Of a DNA stretch of 64,000 bases, positions 1 through 10,600 are shown in pieces; positions within the stretch are counted from its first letter, which is position 1; each line of letters opens with the position of its first letter. Under the pieces are notes generated by a model. The model was not told where the DNA came from, ran no database searches, and saw only the letters and a list, made by a program, of their open reading frames with translations. Both the position numbers and the translations under genes were made by a program. The stretch lies in the NCBI GenBank assembly GCA_963970005.1, contig CAXAMN010006446.1, positions 1,372,130-1,436,129 of the forward strand. The letters run 5' to 3'. The stretch is from Durusdinium trenchii. Its lineage: Eukaryota > Sar > Dinophyceae > Suessiales > Symbiodiniaceae.

Positions 1-1140
1 TGAAAAGCGGAAATTGAACAATCCCAAGGGCTCCAACTGTCTTCGGTGTATCAGTCCCTTCCTTGGAGCCCTAGGGCAATTGCTTCACATCGCTTCTGAG
101 ACAGCGCAAACAACATCAGGCATCCCTCGGCCGCCAACCAAAAAAACACAGGCCTTTACTCCACCCACCCCCACCCCACCCCACCCCCACCCCACCCCCT
201 TCTCCACTTCGCCATTCTTTCTTCACCGCCCTCTTTTCTGCGCCCTTCTCACCGCCCTCTTCTCAGGTCCGGGGCATCGGGACCTTCTCCGGTGTCAGCG
301 CGTGGGTCCCTGCAGTTTCACCCGGTGGAGCGATGAGGGACGCTGGGAGCGACTCGGGAGCTGGGCCCAGGGGGTGGATGGATTAGATGCAAAGAAACAG
401 AGATCGCGGTACCTTCAAAAGGGTTGGAAGTCGGTACCATATACGTATTATATGGTGTTGGTGTCCTTTTTGCTGGTCGAGCAGGTTTGGTGGGTGCATC
501 CTGAGAGGTGGATTATAGAATGATCATTTCAAGATACTTTACAGTAACTAATTATAAAGATGTCACATCTGAATGTAGATATTTTATGGTAAACAGCAGT
601 TGGTGCAACCTATGCTGGAAACCACTGTAACTACCAGGTGTATTCTCTCACCAACTACCATCGCATGGCGGGGACCGAAATCGACCGAGACCTGGGCTGT
701 TCCGCGAGTGTTTCAAACGAAAGAATTCATCAGTGTTCTTCATTGCATGTCATGGTCATCCTCAAGACTACCAGGGCCTGCTGGATACTCCAAAAACTGA
801 AGACTTCACGATCGGACGACGTACACTCAGTTTTTGACGGCGCAGCTCATGGACGCCGGCAGCTAGTCCCAGTCTTTTCCCTGACCATGTCCTTTCCCAA
901 CTCCCCGAGCTATGTGGTGCTGGGCTTTGATCGAACACCAGGGGAGGAACCCGTCGGGCGCCGAGGTCACGGACCGCCGCCGATTCCGGAAGAAGAACGC
1001 TGGTCGAGACGGACCGGGACACGGAGACCCAGCACTTCGTCTCAGACCGGTCGAAGGAGCTCTTATTTTTGACGAAGCTCTCCGTGGTCTGAGACCGCGA
1101 GCGCGCGCAAGAAGGACCTCTTATTGACAATGATAAACCA
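1..1140. other. No supported gene; C-rich tract
   Basis: I see no exon I can defend here. Positions about 160-200 hold a low-complexity CCCCA/CCACC tract. The GC-rich stretch 760-1110 is open in several frames on both strands, but no family motif or convincing splice sites were found, so it is left unannotated. Confidence 0.4.
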
Positions 1141-1250
1141 GGAGTCACCAAACGGGGTGCAATGAACGGAGGAAGGATAGGGGTGCCCAGAACATCCACT
1201 CACTGGATGGGACGTGACTAAACACCACCCCGAGCTCTGTGACTGCTGGA
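1141..1250. mobile_element. Short inverted-repeat element, family B, with 9-bp target duplication
   Basis: A 110-bp element with inverted ends of the type AGTCAC...GTGACT. It is flanked by the direct repeat GATAAACCA at 1132-1140 and 1251-1259. The same sequence family, marked by the pieces GTGAGTGGAT and GGGCACCCCTAACCTCCAT, recurs at 12148, 18341, 21080, 41271 and 45262. No coding capacity. A 9-bp duplication would fit a Mutator-like (MULE) non-autonomous element, but only this copy shows it cleanly. Confidence 0.65.
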
Positions 1251-1998
1251 GATAAACCAAATCCATTGGTTGGGAGGACACACGGCCTAAATCTGGCCGA
1301 GACAAGCAGCAAACCCACACAATCCAGTGGTTGAGAGGTCCCTATTCAAACGTCACAAACCCACATTCCCGAGATTCCAGACTTCAAGCGGCGGAGAAAG
1401 GCTAAGAGTTGATCGTGGAAGCATTGAGTCATCTTTGGTGGACAGCTGGTCGCTAGCAGCGGCATGAACCAGATCCACCTGTGTCGCGCCAGCGCACATA
1501 GCGCACCGCATGTGTGTTCTTTGTGAGAGCCTGACGGACATGAAACAAATGATGTGTCGGCATGGGGGACGTGGCAGCGTGGCAGGGGTACCCAAGACTG
1601 TCTCTTATTCAAAATAAATACATGTATAATCATGTATATAATCAGCTTGATTGAATGTGCCAAGTTTATTTCAGTCATCATGAAGATTCCAACATGTTCT
1701 TGACCATCAACTGGAGAAACTCAAAACTGGTCATGCAATTGTGCTCAACTTGAACATTTAACAGAAAGGCTCCTCCCCAAACTCCGCTCGACAAAGAAGC
1801 ATAACAACTCCTGCAGTTCCTGAGAAAACAACAACACCTGGACCTGGTGGAGGAGAACCCTCTCCCAAAACTGCAATTGTATCAATGATGGAATACTAGA
1901 GGGATGAGTTTGGTACCAACACGTGTTAGTTGTACACTTGAGGGTATCCCCTCGATTCAATCAACCAACCATAGTGAAAGGCCATGAATTGCATTTAC

Positions 1999-2131
1999 TC
2001 GCTCTTTCAGCGCCGATTTGTCCTTTCTTCGATCACACCAATTCTGTCGAAGACACTTCCCAGCGCCGCCCAGGATGTACTCCTGCCAACATTGTTCCAG
2101 GGTGAAGTCCTCTGCAATCTTTGGATTGCAC
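1999..2131 (-). CDS. Candidate internal exon, unknown product
   Basis: The minus strand shows a pyrimidine-rich stretch ending in CACCAAG (splice acceptor), then an open segment of about 44 codons, then GTAAAT (donor). One reading frame gives a peptide beginning CNPKIAEDFTLEQCWQEY, rich in charged residues and with three further Cys. A second frame is also open for most of the segment and reads into a stop near the end, so the frame is not settled. No family recognised. It may belong with the candidate exon at 3896-4009, which is on the same strand upstream. Confidence 0.3.
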
Positions 2132-2883
2132 CTTGGTGAATGGAAAAAAACGAGAACACAACAAAATCGCACCAGTCAACATCCAAAACCTGTGCAACAC
2201 ATAAAACACCCGAATGAGCGTTGAAGCAGGATATCTTGCCCTAAGCCACACCTCCAGGCTTCGGATGAATCGTATGAGACCAGTCCACACGACCGAATTT
2301 GGGAATTTCTGCTGAACAGTTTGACTGTGAAACACGAGAGCCCATGCCTAAACGCCCGCCCAAAAATGATCAAATGCTCCTATTTATGACCTATAGATAC
2401 CTATAGCCTGTGGAACATTATGGAACATTGACCCACATCCGCCCCCTGTTCAACCCCAACCGATCCGGAAGCATGACATGCATGGAGTGTCATGGAGACT
2501 CACCTTGGCGATTGTGATGAGTCGGTCTGCGTCGGTCGTCGTCTGTCCGCGGCAGTTGTGATCAGGTCCCCCATCTTTCTTGAGACCTTATGTTTCTTCG
2601 ACTTGTATTTGAGATGAATGCGATTTCCCGGAGACTAACAAATCCATCATCTTCTATCACTTCCTCTGAGTCCCCAAACTTTGTCAAACGTCTTGAGTCT
2701 TCCCTTACTACTAACCAAACGTCTCAGTCTCACTCCTTCCATCGTTTCCCCAAAATTCTGGCCAAGTGATACATTATCTGATATTAAGTGTTTGTCCGTG
2801 CCTCACTACATGCACGCACGGTGTTGACCCATAGAATAAACGCACGCAGGAACCTCTTGTGCCATGCCCGTTCACCGCTTCCC

Positions 2884-2985
2884 AAACAATCCATGGGACT
2901 GGCATGGACTGGCATATTTGGTCCACCTATAGGGACCAGGGACCAGGGTGGTTTTGAGATGTTTTGAGGGTCAATGTAGATGGGG
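2884..2985. mobile_element. Degenerate copy of short element family A
   Basis: Contains the family-A pieces CCATGGGACTGGCAT, GTGGTTTTGAG and GGTCAATGTAGAT in the usual order, but the CCCAGACACGACC ends are mutated or missing. No target duplication seen. Confidence 0.4.
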
Positions 2986-3578
2986 CTGCAAGACTCACGA
3001 CATCTTACGACATCTTGCAAATGCACTGCAAATGTTCCTTCCATATACATGGTAAATATGGCAAACTCTTTCATGCATGGATTGTCGGGGACTGCTTCTC
3101 AAAACAAACAGATTGAGCTGATGTTTCTATATACCAAATGGCTGCGAGATAATTTTATCAGGGGGAATCCTTTCATGCCACATGGTCATGCCACGTGGCA
3201 ATGCTGAGCCATTAGATTATGAGATGTCCCTTTTGGGAAAATAGAGGGGTCGTTGCCAGGTACCATATAATATTAGTTGGTTCTGCATTTGGGGATCCAT
3301 TTTCCATTCAAATCCACCGGTCGCAAGGCCACACTCAGGCCATGCGCGAAAGCCATACCCCATGCGTGTTTAGGGCGGCCAAAGGAGCCGCAGCAGCTCA
3401 TGGTAATATTCCTCCACGATTGACCGCTCCACCTGGCTCGGTTGGTTTGTTGTTCTCCGATCGCCGGTGAAGGACCTCAAAAGCAGAATTGGCTGGTGGC
3501 TTCAACTCACAAAGACAATAGTCATTGGGTTCAGTCATCTCAAGTTGAACATGAGAAATATCTGAAATCACCAGCCAA

Positions 3579-3668
3579 ACCAGGACCCTCCTGTCGGGGT
3601 GTCCTGGCTGGACTACCCCACACTACCTATAGGCTTCCAGACAGGGCACCCCGACTGGAGGGTCCTGG
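3579..3668. repeat. Foldback repeat, family C
   Basis: The left arm CAGGACCCTCC followed by TCGGGGTG is mirrored by CACCCCGACTGGAGGGTCCTGG on the right, giving a long imperfect hairpin of about 90 bp. Related arms (CTTCTTTCGGGGTGTCCT) occur at 44960-45115, so this is a dispersed family. No coding capacity and no clear target duplication. Confidence 0.55.
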
Positions 3669-3895
3669 AAGAAAGGATCCTGTAAAGCTTCACTTCTTTG
3701 ACGGTCCAAAACGATCCAAAAGGCACGAACAGAAGCGTGAGAACCGAGCGTTTGACAAGGTCAACATTCAATAGGAACCTGCTGGAAAATGGGTCGAGCT
3801 TGCTTCTTCCATCAGCAAGGAGCACTGCTTGGTAAATGGGATGATACCCGCAAATATACTGAAGTCCTTCCCGAGAATACCCTACCTATCCAGGC

Positions 3896-4009
3896 CTCCC
3901 ATCTCAACCACTGCCTGCTGGACACTCAAGCCAATCTCCGCCTCCCCCCGCGCCTCTGCGCGGAGCGTGGGGTCCATGTGGGAGATGAGGAATTGCCCGA
4001 TCTCCTCCA
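3896..4009 (-). CDS. Candidate internal exon, unknown product
   Basis: 114 bp on the minus strand between the acceptor GAGCAG and a GC-type donor (GGGAG|GCCTGG). One frame is open and reads EEIGQFLISHMDPTLRAEAR followed by a Glu/Ala-rich helix-like stretch ending QQAVVEMG. Composition suggests a helical segment. GC donors are used by the well-supported genes in this window, which makes the boundary believable. No family recognised. Its downstream partner could be the candidate exon at 1999-2131. Confidence 0.35.
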
Positions 4010-7000
4010 CTGCTCAACGACGAACTCCCGACGGTGGGTATAGGGCGGCATCGGGTAGGGCGGGCGGCGGAACTGATACAGGAGACGCGGGAGCAACAGG
4101 ATGAAAGGGGTTTGTTGAAGGAGACCGATAAGTGTACCGACTAGTCCAGACACTGGACATAACTATATAGAACTATGTATAATCTTTAGAACAAGACATT
4201 GACTCAGAGAACTCATAGTAGAGTTATGTAGCCTCATGTATGCTGTGACATCATGCCTATGCTATATTGTTCTCTATTGTAGCACCGCCACTGCCTATGG
4301 CGGCGTCAGGTGGCCCAGCAACCCGGAAACAAGTTAGTTCCTTACCAATCAAATCATGGGTGAAGTCACTCAATGACTCAAGTTCTGCCAGTCAAACATG
4401 CAGTGCTAAGATCTGGGTGAACGGCATGCGGCCCAACTGCCCAAGTGAACATGACCACTTCAAAGAAGGAACTCCAAATGAAGTCCGTCTCACGCATTAC
4501 AGTGGTTTCAGAGTAGATGGCCCCCAACATGAGTGGTTTAGGCCCTTAGGCCCCCAGTGCCCCCAGTCTAGGTCTCTTGGGCTGCTGCAAGTGCCAACTA
4601 CTCTGAAACTACCGACACCGCTCACGGAGCGAACCAGACCGACCTTGTGACCGATCTCAGCGGACCCGAAGATCGACAGAAACTCCGGCGACCTGAAAAA
4701 GCACTCTGTGCCTGTCAAGTTGACCAAAACCCAGCTCTAGAAGCCCAAGAAATATCTCAAGCTCCTGCGGCCCAGATCCAATGCCCACGTTCTCCTCACT
4801 TCGGAAGGGAGACTTTCTGGAGCAGACTCAGAGACCCTGGATCGAAGAAATATGTGGGCAAAAACGGATGGGAGATGTGGAAAACATCAAAGTGATGAGA
4901 TGGTGGTTGATATAGTGCAGAGTATGTTTGACACATCTCTCAAGGGCCTACACATATCATATCAGAAACAGATCTGTCATCCTCAACTTTGGTCAACCAT
5001 CATTCATTGAATCCTTTGGACTTTCAATCTCGATGTGGATGAGGCACCGTGCCGCACAGATCCATGTTCTGAATGAATCCATGCGAATCCAATCGAGGTC
5101 CAAGACACCCAATCAAGCAAGACCAGCCTGAGCGCGTCCGTCGCGGTTTCTTTTTGGCCACGTGGCCACATGTCTTTTCAATACAATACCGGGCAATACA
5201 TTGTCTATAAAATGTTCCTTCCAGGTGGGAACCTATAAGTTGTGTGTTTTTGCTTTTTTTGCTCAATGTTATTTCCAGATCCACATGCTTTCACAGCATT
5301 GACTCCATCAATTGCCAGGACAGGCCGCATGTTACAGCACCCTGCTCTTTAACTTTAACAAAAGGCTTGTCAAGGATTCACAATGCATGCCCAGGAGGCC
5401 ACCGGAAGAAACAAAAAACCACCTCTACAACATGTTGTCGAAGGTTCCTCTTTCGGTACGAGTATGGCTCATTATAGCTCTATGCACACATGTTGAAATA
5501 ATCATGGAAGTGGAAAAGGGTTCAATGGGTGGCATTTAGGGGGTCAATGTAGCATGCTCACATATGAATGAAACCCTCTTATTGTAATCATCACAAATGT
5601 TGAATACACCTCATATATTATTGAATATGGAGTGTCTGGGCAATTAGAACAGAGTCTTCCTTGTTGAAATTCCCATCACCACCGACAGCCTTGTTGTGGC
5701 AGAAACGCCAACCGTCAATCCTTTTCGTAAGAACATCTCACCCAGGTTTCGCCAAGTCATGGGACTGCATGGCCATGGCCTCTACATCTGGTCTTACATG
5801 GCTAACAGTTGGGGGTTTGGAGTCATACCTTGTCATGCCTGTTTTCTGCTCGGGTCATGTCACATGTTCTGCTCGGGTACATTTAGAAAAACGTCGTTGT
5901 TTGAGATTTTGAGGTGCCTTAAAACGACCCTTCTTGCGGCAAGGCACCGAAATGGCTCCAGCTCACTGCTGGAGCCGTAGCCCGCGGTCTTGGCCTGGCT
6001 GGGCTCTGCCTGCGACCACAAAGGCTGCTGTACAGGCTGCTGTTTGTGCGAAGCACGCCGTTTGGCCCTTGAAAGTCAATTATCAATATCTGTGACCTGA
6101 ACCATCCAAGCATAGTCCAATGAGGGGGGATCTACATGGATCTTCATTTGCGCCCGAACCCCCAACAGAGGTTGAAGAACCCGAACTAAACTATCCCAGT
6201 TCGGTACCCCAGGTGTACCATGTCCTATTTACTGTTTCTGCTGGTTTTGGTTCCTGACTGGGTCGCTTCGTGCTACCCAAACACCTGAGTGCCACCGGCT
6301 TGCCGAACCGCGGAACCCGTTTCACGGAACGACTGCGCGTTCCGTTCGTTCACGGCTGTCCTGGAGTGGTGTGAGGTGGTCTCCAAGTAGATAGAAACGG
6401 TGTCCAACACATTCTTTGAGGGACATATTGTTCTATCCCTTTGGGTCACTTTAATGATTTAATGGTCACTTTACCATAAATAGAAATCATCCAAATCATG
6501 CCCCAGTCCTTTAGAGCCATAAGATATTGGAGGAAACACACAACATAACACAACAAATGACAAAGTCACTCGGTTTTGAGTGTCCTGAGTGTTTCATCCA
6601 AGGTATCTTCCATCAACAGAAACACACCATGTCACCCGGAGGAGCGCGGTGAACCGAGAATTTTGGGGCACCGCGGTCATCCAAGAAGTGCCATGCAAAA
6701 ACAGACGCTAACAGCACCAACCGTGCCCTGCTCGGAAATAAGGCTTGGTCACCAAACTAGGGCTTGGTCACCAAACACCAACAAGAGTTGTAGTAATGGC
6801 TTTGTTGGGGCAGCCAAAGTAGATGGTCACACACATCACTCTTCATCACTGAACGAAACATTCCAAGATCCACCAAGCACTACAAGGACACTCGCTGCAC
6901 TTCCCCCTTTGTGCACCACAGGAAGATATATCCTGACACGGATGGCCAGGAGACTCCCATGAGGACCACAGTTCACCCGGTCAAACAGTTCGACCGCTTG

Positions 7001-7681
7001 TCTCAAAAGTGGTGCAGCTTCCAACTCTTTCTGGTAATTGAAATTGACAAGAACGTCCTGCAGACTTGATGAAAAAAGCCGCCCCGTCTTCAGAACAGTT
7101 TTACACCTTCACTAGTTCTTTGAAATACATATATTTCAACTTAAACAGTCTGCATTATGATTTCATCAGCGAGTGTATCGCAAGTGTATTGCGCCAAAAA
7201 CGTCGAGCTGGGCCCAGAACGGTCGTCGATCAAGCGAAGATGAGCTCGTCGGTGGAAAGTTTTCTTCGGTCAAGAACACCTTCATTCAAGAGCTGTGAAG
7301 GCCCATTTTTCTCTGATTTGATCTGGATCTGGTGGCTGCTGGTGTAAAGTCTGCCCACCCACTGCCATCTGCCATCGGTCGCTGAATGGCTTGTTGCTGA
7401 TCTGGATCTGCTTTGATCTGATCCGATTTGATCAAGTCCAGTGGATCAAAAAGGGCCACCTTTCGCGAGCAAAGGAGACGACCTGATGCTGAGTTGAAGT
7501 GGTCCAAAGACGACATATTTTAGTTCTACTATAGGAACAAAAGGAACATATGGTCCATACCAGATCGTTTTGTCTCTCCGCCGCACTGTCTGGGCGAACA
7601 TCGTGACTCTGTCAGTTGAGTTGCTTCAAGTAGACCGGAACTCCCGTGCTTAAGCAGTATGGTCATCGTCTGTGTCGCTCC
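4010..7681. other. Intergenic or intronic; nothing supported
   Basis: Scattered open frames of up to about 130 codons occur on both strands, but none carries a recognisable motif or flanking splice pattern. No tRNA or long repeat recognised. Confidence 0.4.
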
Positions 7682-10600
7682 TTACCGGAACAAGAGGGTG
7701 CATCCTTGGAAGACCACCGTTCGGTCGATCTGCAAAGACTCTGGAAGCTGCACAGTAGCTAGTGCACTGCAGTGGGCCTTGGTTTCTTTCGAGCACCAAA
7801 CAGAAACACTGCTGTCTACCCGAAGGCTTGGTGCTTCCGACGAATGGTCCGATCTGGGTTTGCTCTCGAATCCTGAACATGGTGGTTTTCCGTCAAATCG
7901 AATGGTTTCCTCTGCAGGGCTTCTCAAATTTGCATCTTACACATCCACGTAACCCGCAATTGTTTTGACTCATTGGGAACACCTGATAACCTGTGGCACC
8001 GTAACACAGAAACTGCTTGCATAACGGTTTCCCTATTACAGGAGCAGGGATTCTTCCACCAACAGTTGAAGAATTGTTTGGACTACATACTACAAACATC
8101 AGCAATGTATGGGATTACCATTATTGATGTCCTGTCTCTTTTCCGTAGTTGGAAAGCGCAATATGCAGGACACCTGTAATCTAAACCCCTGGAACAAGAA
8201 GCGGATCATTGAAGTCAGCTAATCAACAATAGTTGGAACAAGTCAAAGAACGCAACACAACATTGACACTTATAGGGGCATCTAGGGACCCTTCATACAC
8301 AAAGGCCTCCAACACATTAAGACCAACAAGGCTCCAGAATCTTCCAACGAGGCTTGGAGGTGCTTCGATGGATGTTCTGAGTTCTTGCTGTCCACGAAAC
8401 ACGAAAAAACATGGATAAATGTTCCCCTCACCATGGGACTGGTATATATGCCGCCCCATTGACCCCCAGGTCAACCACCCCCAATGTATGTAAACATGCC
8501 ATACATGGAGAGTCTGGGATAGAAATCACCCTAAGCAACACCAGGATAAAGCTTACAGTATTCCCATCCCGATGGGTAATCAGGAGTTTCCTCCCCTCCC
8601 TCTAGTTCCTTTGCATCAAACCACGGTTTATCGCTCCCTCAGAAGAAACAGCCAACAAAAAGCATCTGAACAGCAATCCGTGTCACAAAAGCACGGCTGC
8701 GTATCTCCATCACCGACGCGGGAATGACCAAGCTGGCCAACGAGCTGCAGTGCTCGAAGGCGGCACTTTCGATGAGCGTCACCTGAGCGCTGATGTTACA
8801 AAAGAGTTGGCCAGCTCGTGATCAAAGAGTCGTGATCAAAACGCAAACAAAGTGACTGGTGCAATACGCAAGGAATGAGGGTGGCTGGCGGCTGGAGCCT
8901 AAGGAATCCCTATTTGGGTCATTCCCTCATTCCCTACAAGTCGCACCAGTCAGTAAACCATCGACTTAAAGCAGTCCAGCCAGGAGACCCTGAACAAATC
9001 GGATTCAAAAGGGTCCGAGTCCAAGATTCAACTTCGGATAGAGCTTTGGAGCTACGAGTAAGAAGTACCAAGACTATATATAGCCTTGTAAAGATCATTT
9101 CTGCAGACTGCATCATTCGTGAACTAACCGACTCCCAGTCGATGAAACCGATGAAACACCTCAAACCCGCCAAGGCGCGGAGTTTGGAATGCTAACAAGT
9201 GCATAGTAGCTTAAGATGCTACTAGTAACAAAGGGCATCGCTACGAGGAGCAAGGATCCTGGCATCACTAGTAGCAAGAAGCCAAGGCGCGGAGTTTGGA
9301 ATGCTCAAACTCGTCAAGGAGCTGCACTCCTTGAAGCTGCACCGTGCAATCTGAGTCATGCACTCAGGCAGCGTCAAGGACCGTAAGGCACGGCAGCCTC
9401 GCAGGCGAGTCATTGGGGCCACTGGAAAGAAGCCTAGTTACTCTTATGGCCTCCACCCCAGTGGTGGCCTCCAACCTACTAGCAATGGCCTCCACATGCC
9501 TTCCACATGCCTAGTAGAAGCATGTAGAAGCCTACCCAAATGCTCGCTGCAGATCTTCAGACCCCCCGGTCACCGGTGCAGTGCCGTCTTGGTCCTTGGG
9601 GCCCCCGAGGACGGTCGACCGGGAACCAGCCGGGAACCGTTTTCCAAACGGGTCGCCCGTCATCGGCGTCTCGTCGAACACGAACACGATGTCGACGTCT
9701 CGTCGAACCACGGAGGTCGACGTCTACGTCACGGAGGTTCGAAGGGTAGTCCGAGGGAAAACGATCCCTGTAGCCTTTTTGGGGGGCTCCAAGTTGTACC
9801 TCAAATCTGGAAGACGATGTGTGTTTAAGCTCACATCCACAGAAGCAAAAACACACGCTGCCTGCAAAAGCACTGAAGCCGATCTTGCTCACACTTGGCA
9901 TGCTCAAGCTGGACAAGGAGCAGCAACCTGCAAAGGCACTGCTGCCAATCTGCGTCACCGAGTCAGAAAGAATCATATTTCCTGGGAGGGGCGGATGAGA
10001 TCCAGTTCGGAAGAGATCGTGAGGTCTAACCACCGCGCGAACCGGGCTGATGAACCCCGCATTCCTCGGTGGAGACCGACCGCAGAATGGTGAGGTGGAC
10101 ACCAAGACCGAATGTAGCAAACTTGTAAGACTCACATCCCAGTCAGACTGGGTTTTCAACCCTTATATACGAGCACCAAACACTTATTATATGAAATGGA
10201 AAAGAAATGTTTGGGGGAGCCTATAAGCCACCAAAACTGGGTAGTGCTGGTATAAACCACCACTGTTGGATTTCTTGAGCGCTGCCAAACGCTTCAGTGT
10301 TTCGGGGACAATCAAGCTGCAGTCGGCATGATATGTGGGAATTCGGGTTGTTGGTCATCTGCTTTTCATGTCCCAGCCTCTGGACACCAAGGTGTGCCTT
10401 CCAGTGGGGACAGGTCAAACACCTGTGGGCCGGTCGAAAAGTCACGTGTGTGTGGAAAGGGACAAACCAATATCAAAACCAAGCCAATGATTTGGTTTGA
10501 TTGATTTAGCCATTTTGATTGAGTCGAAGGATCTAAGGATATCTAAGGCCTCATGCTTGGGGTTCTCCACATGTGCCCTCTAACAAAGTGGGCTATCATC

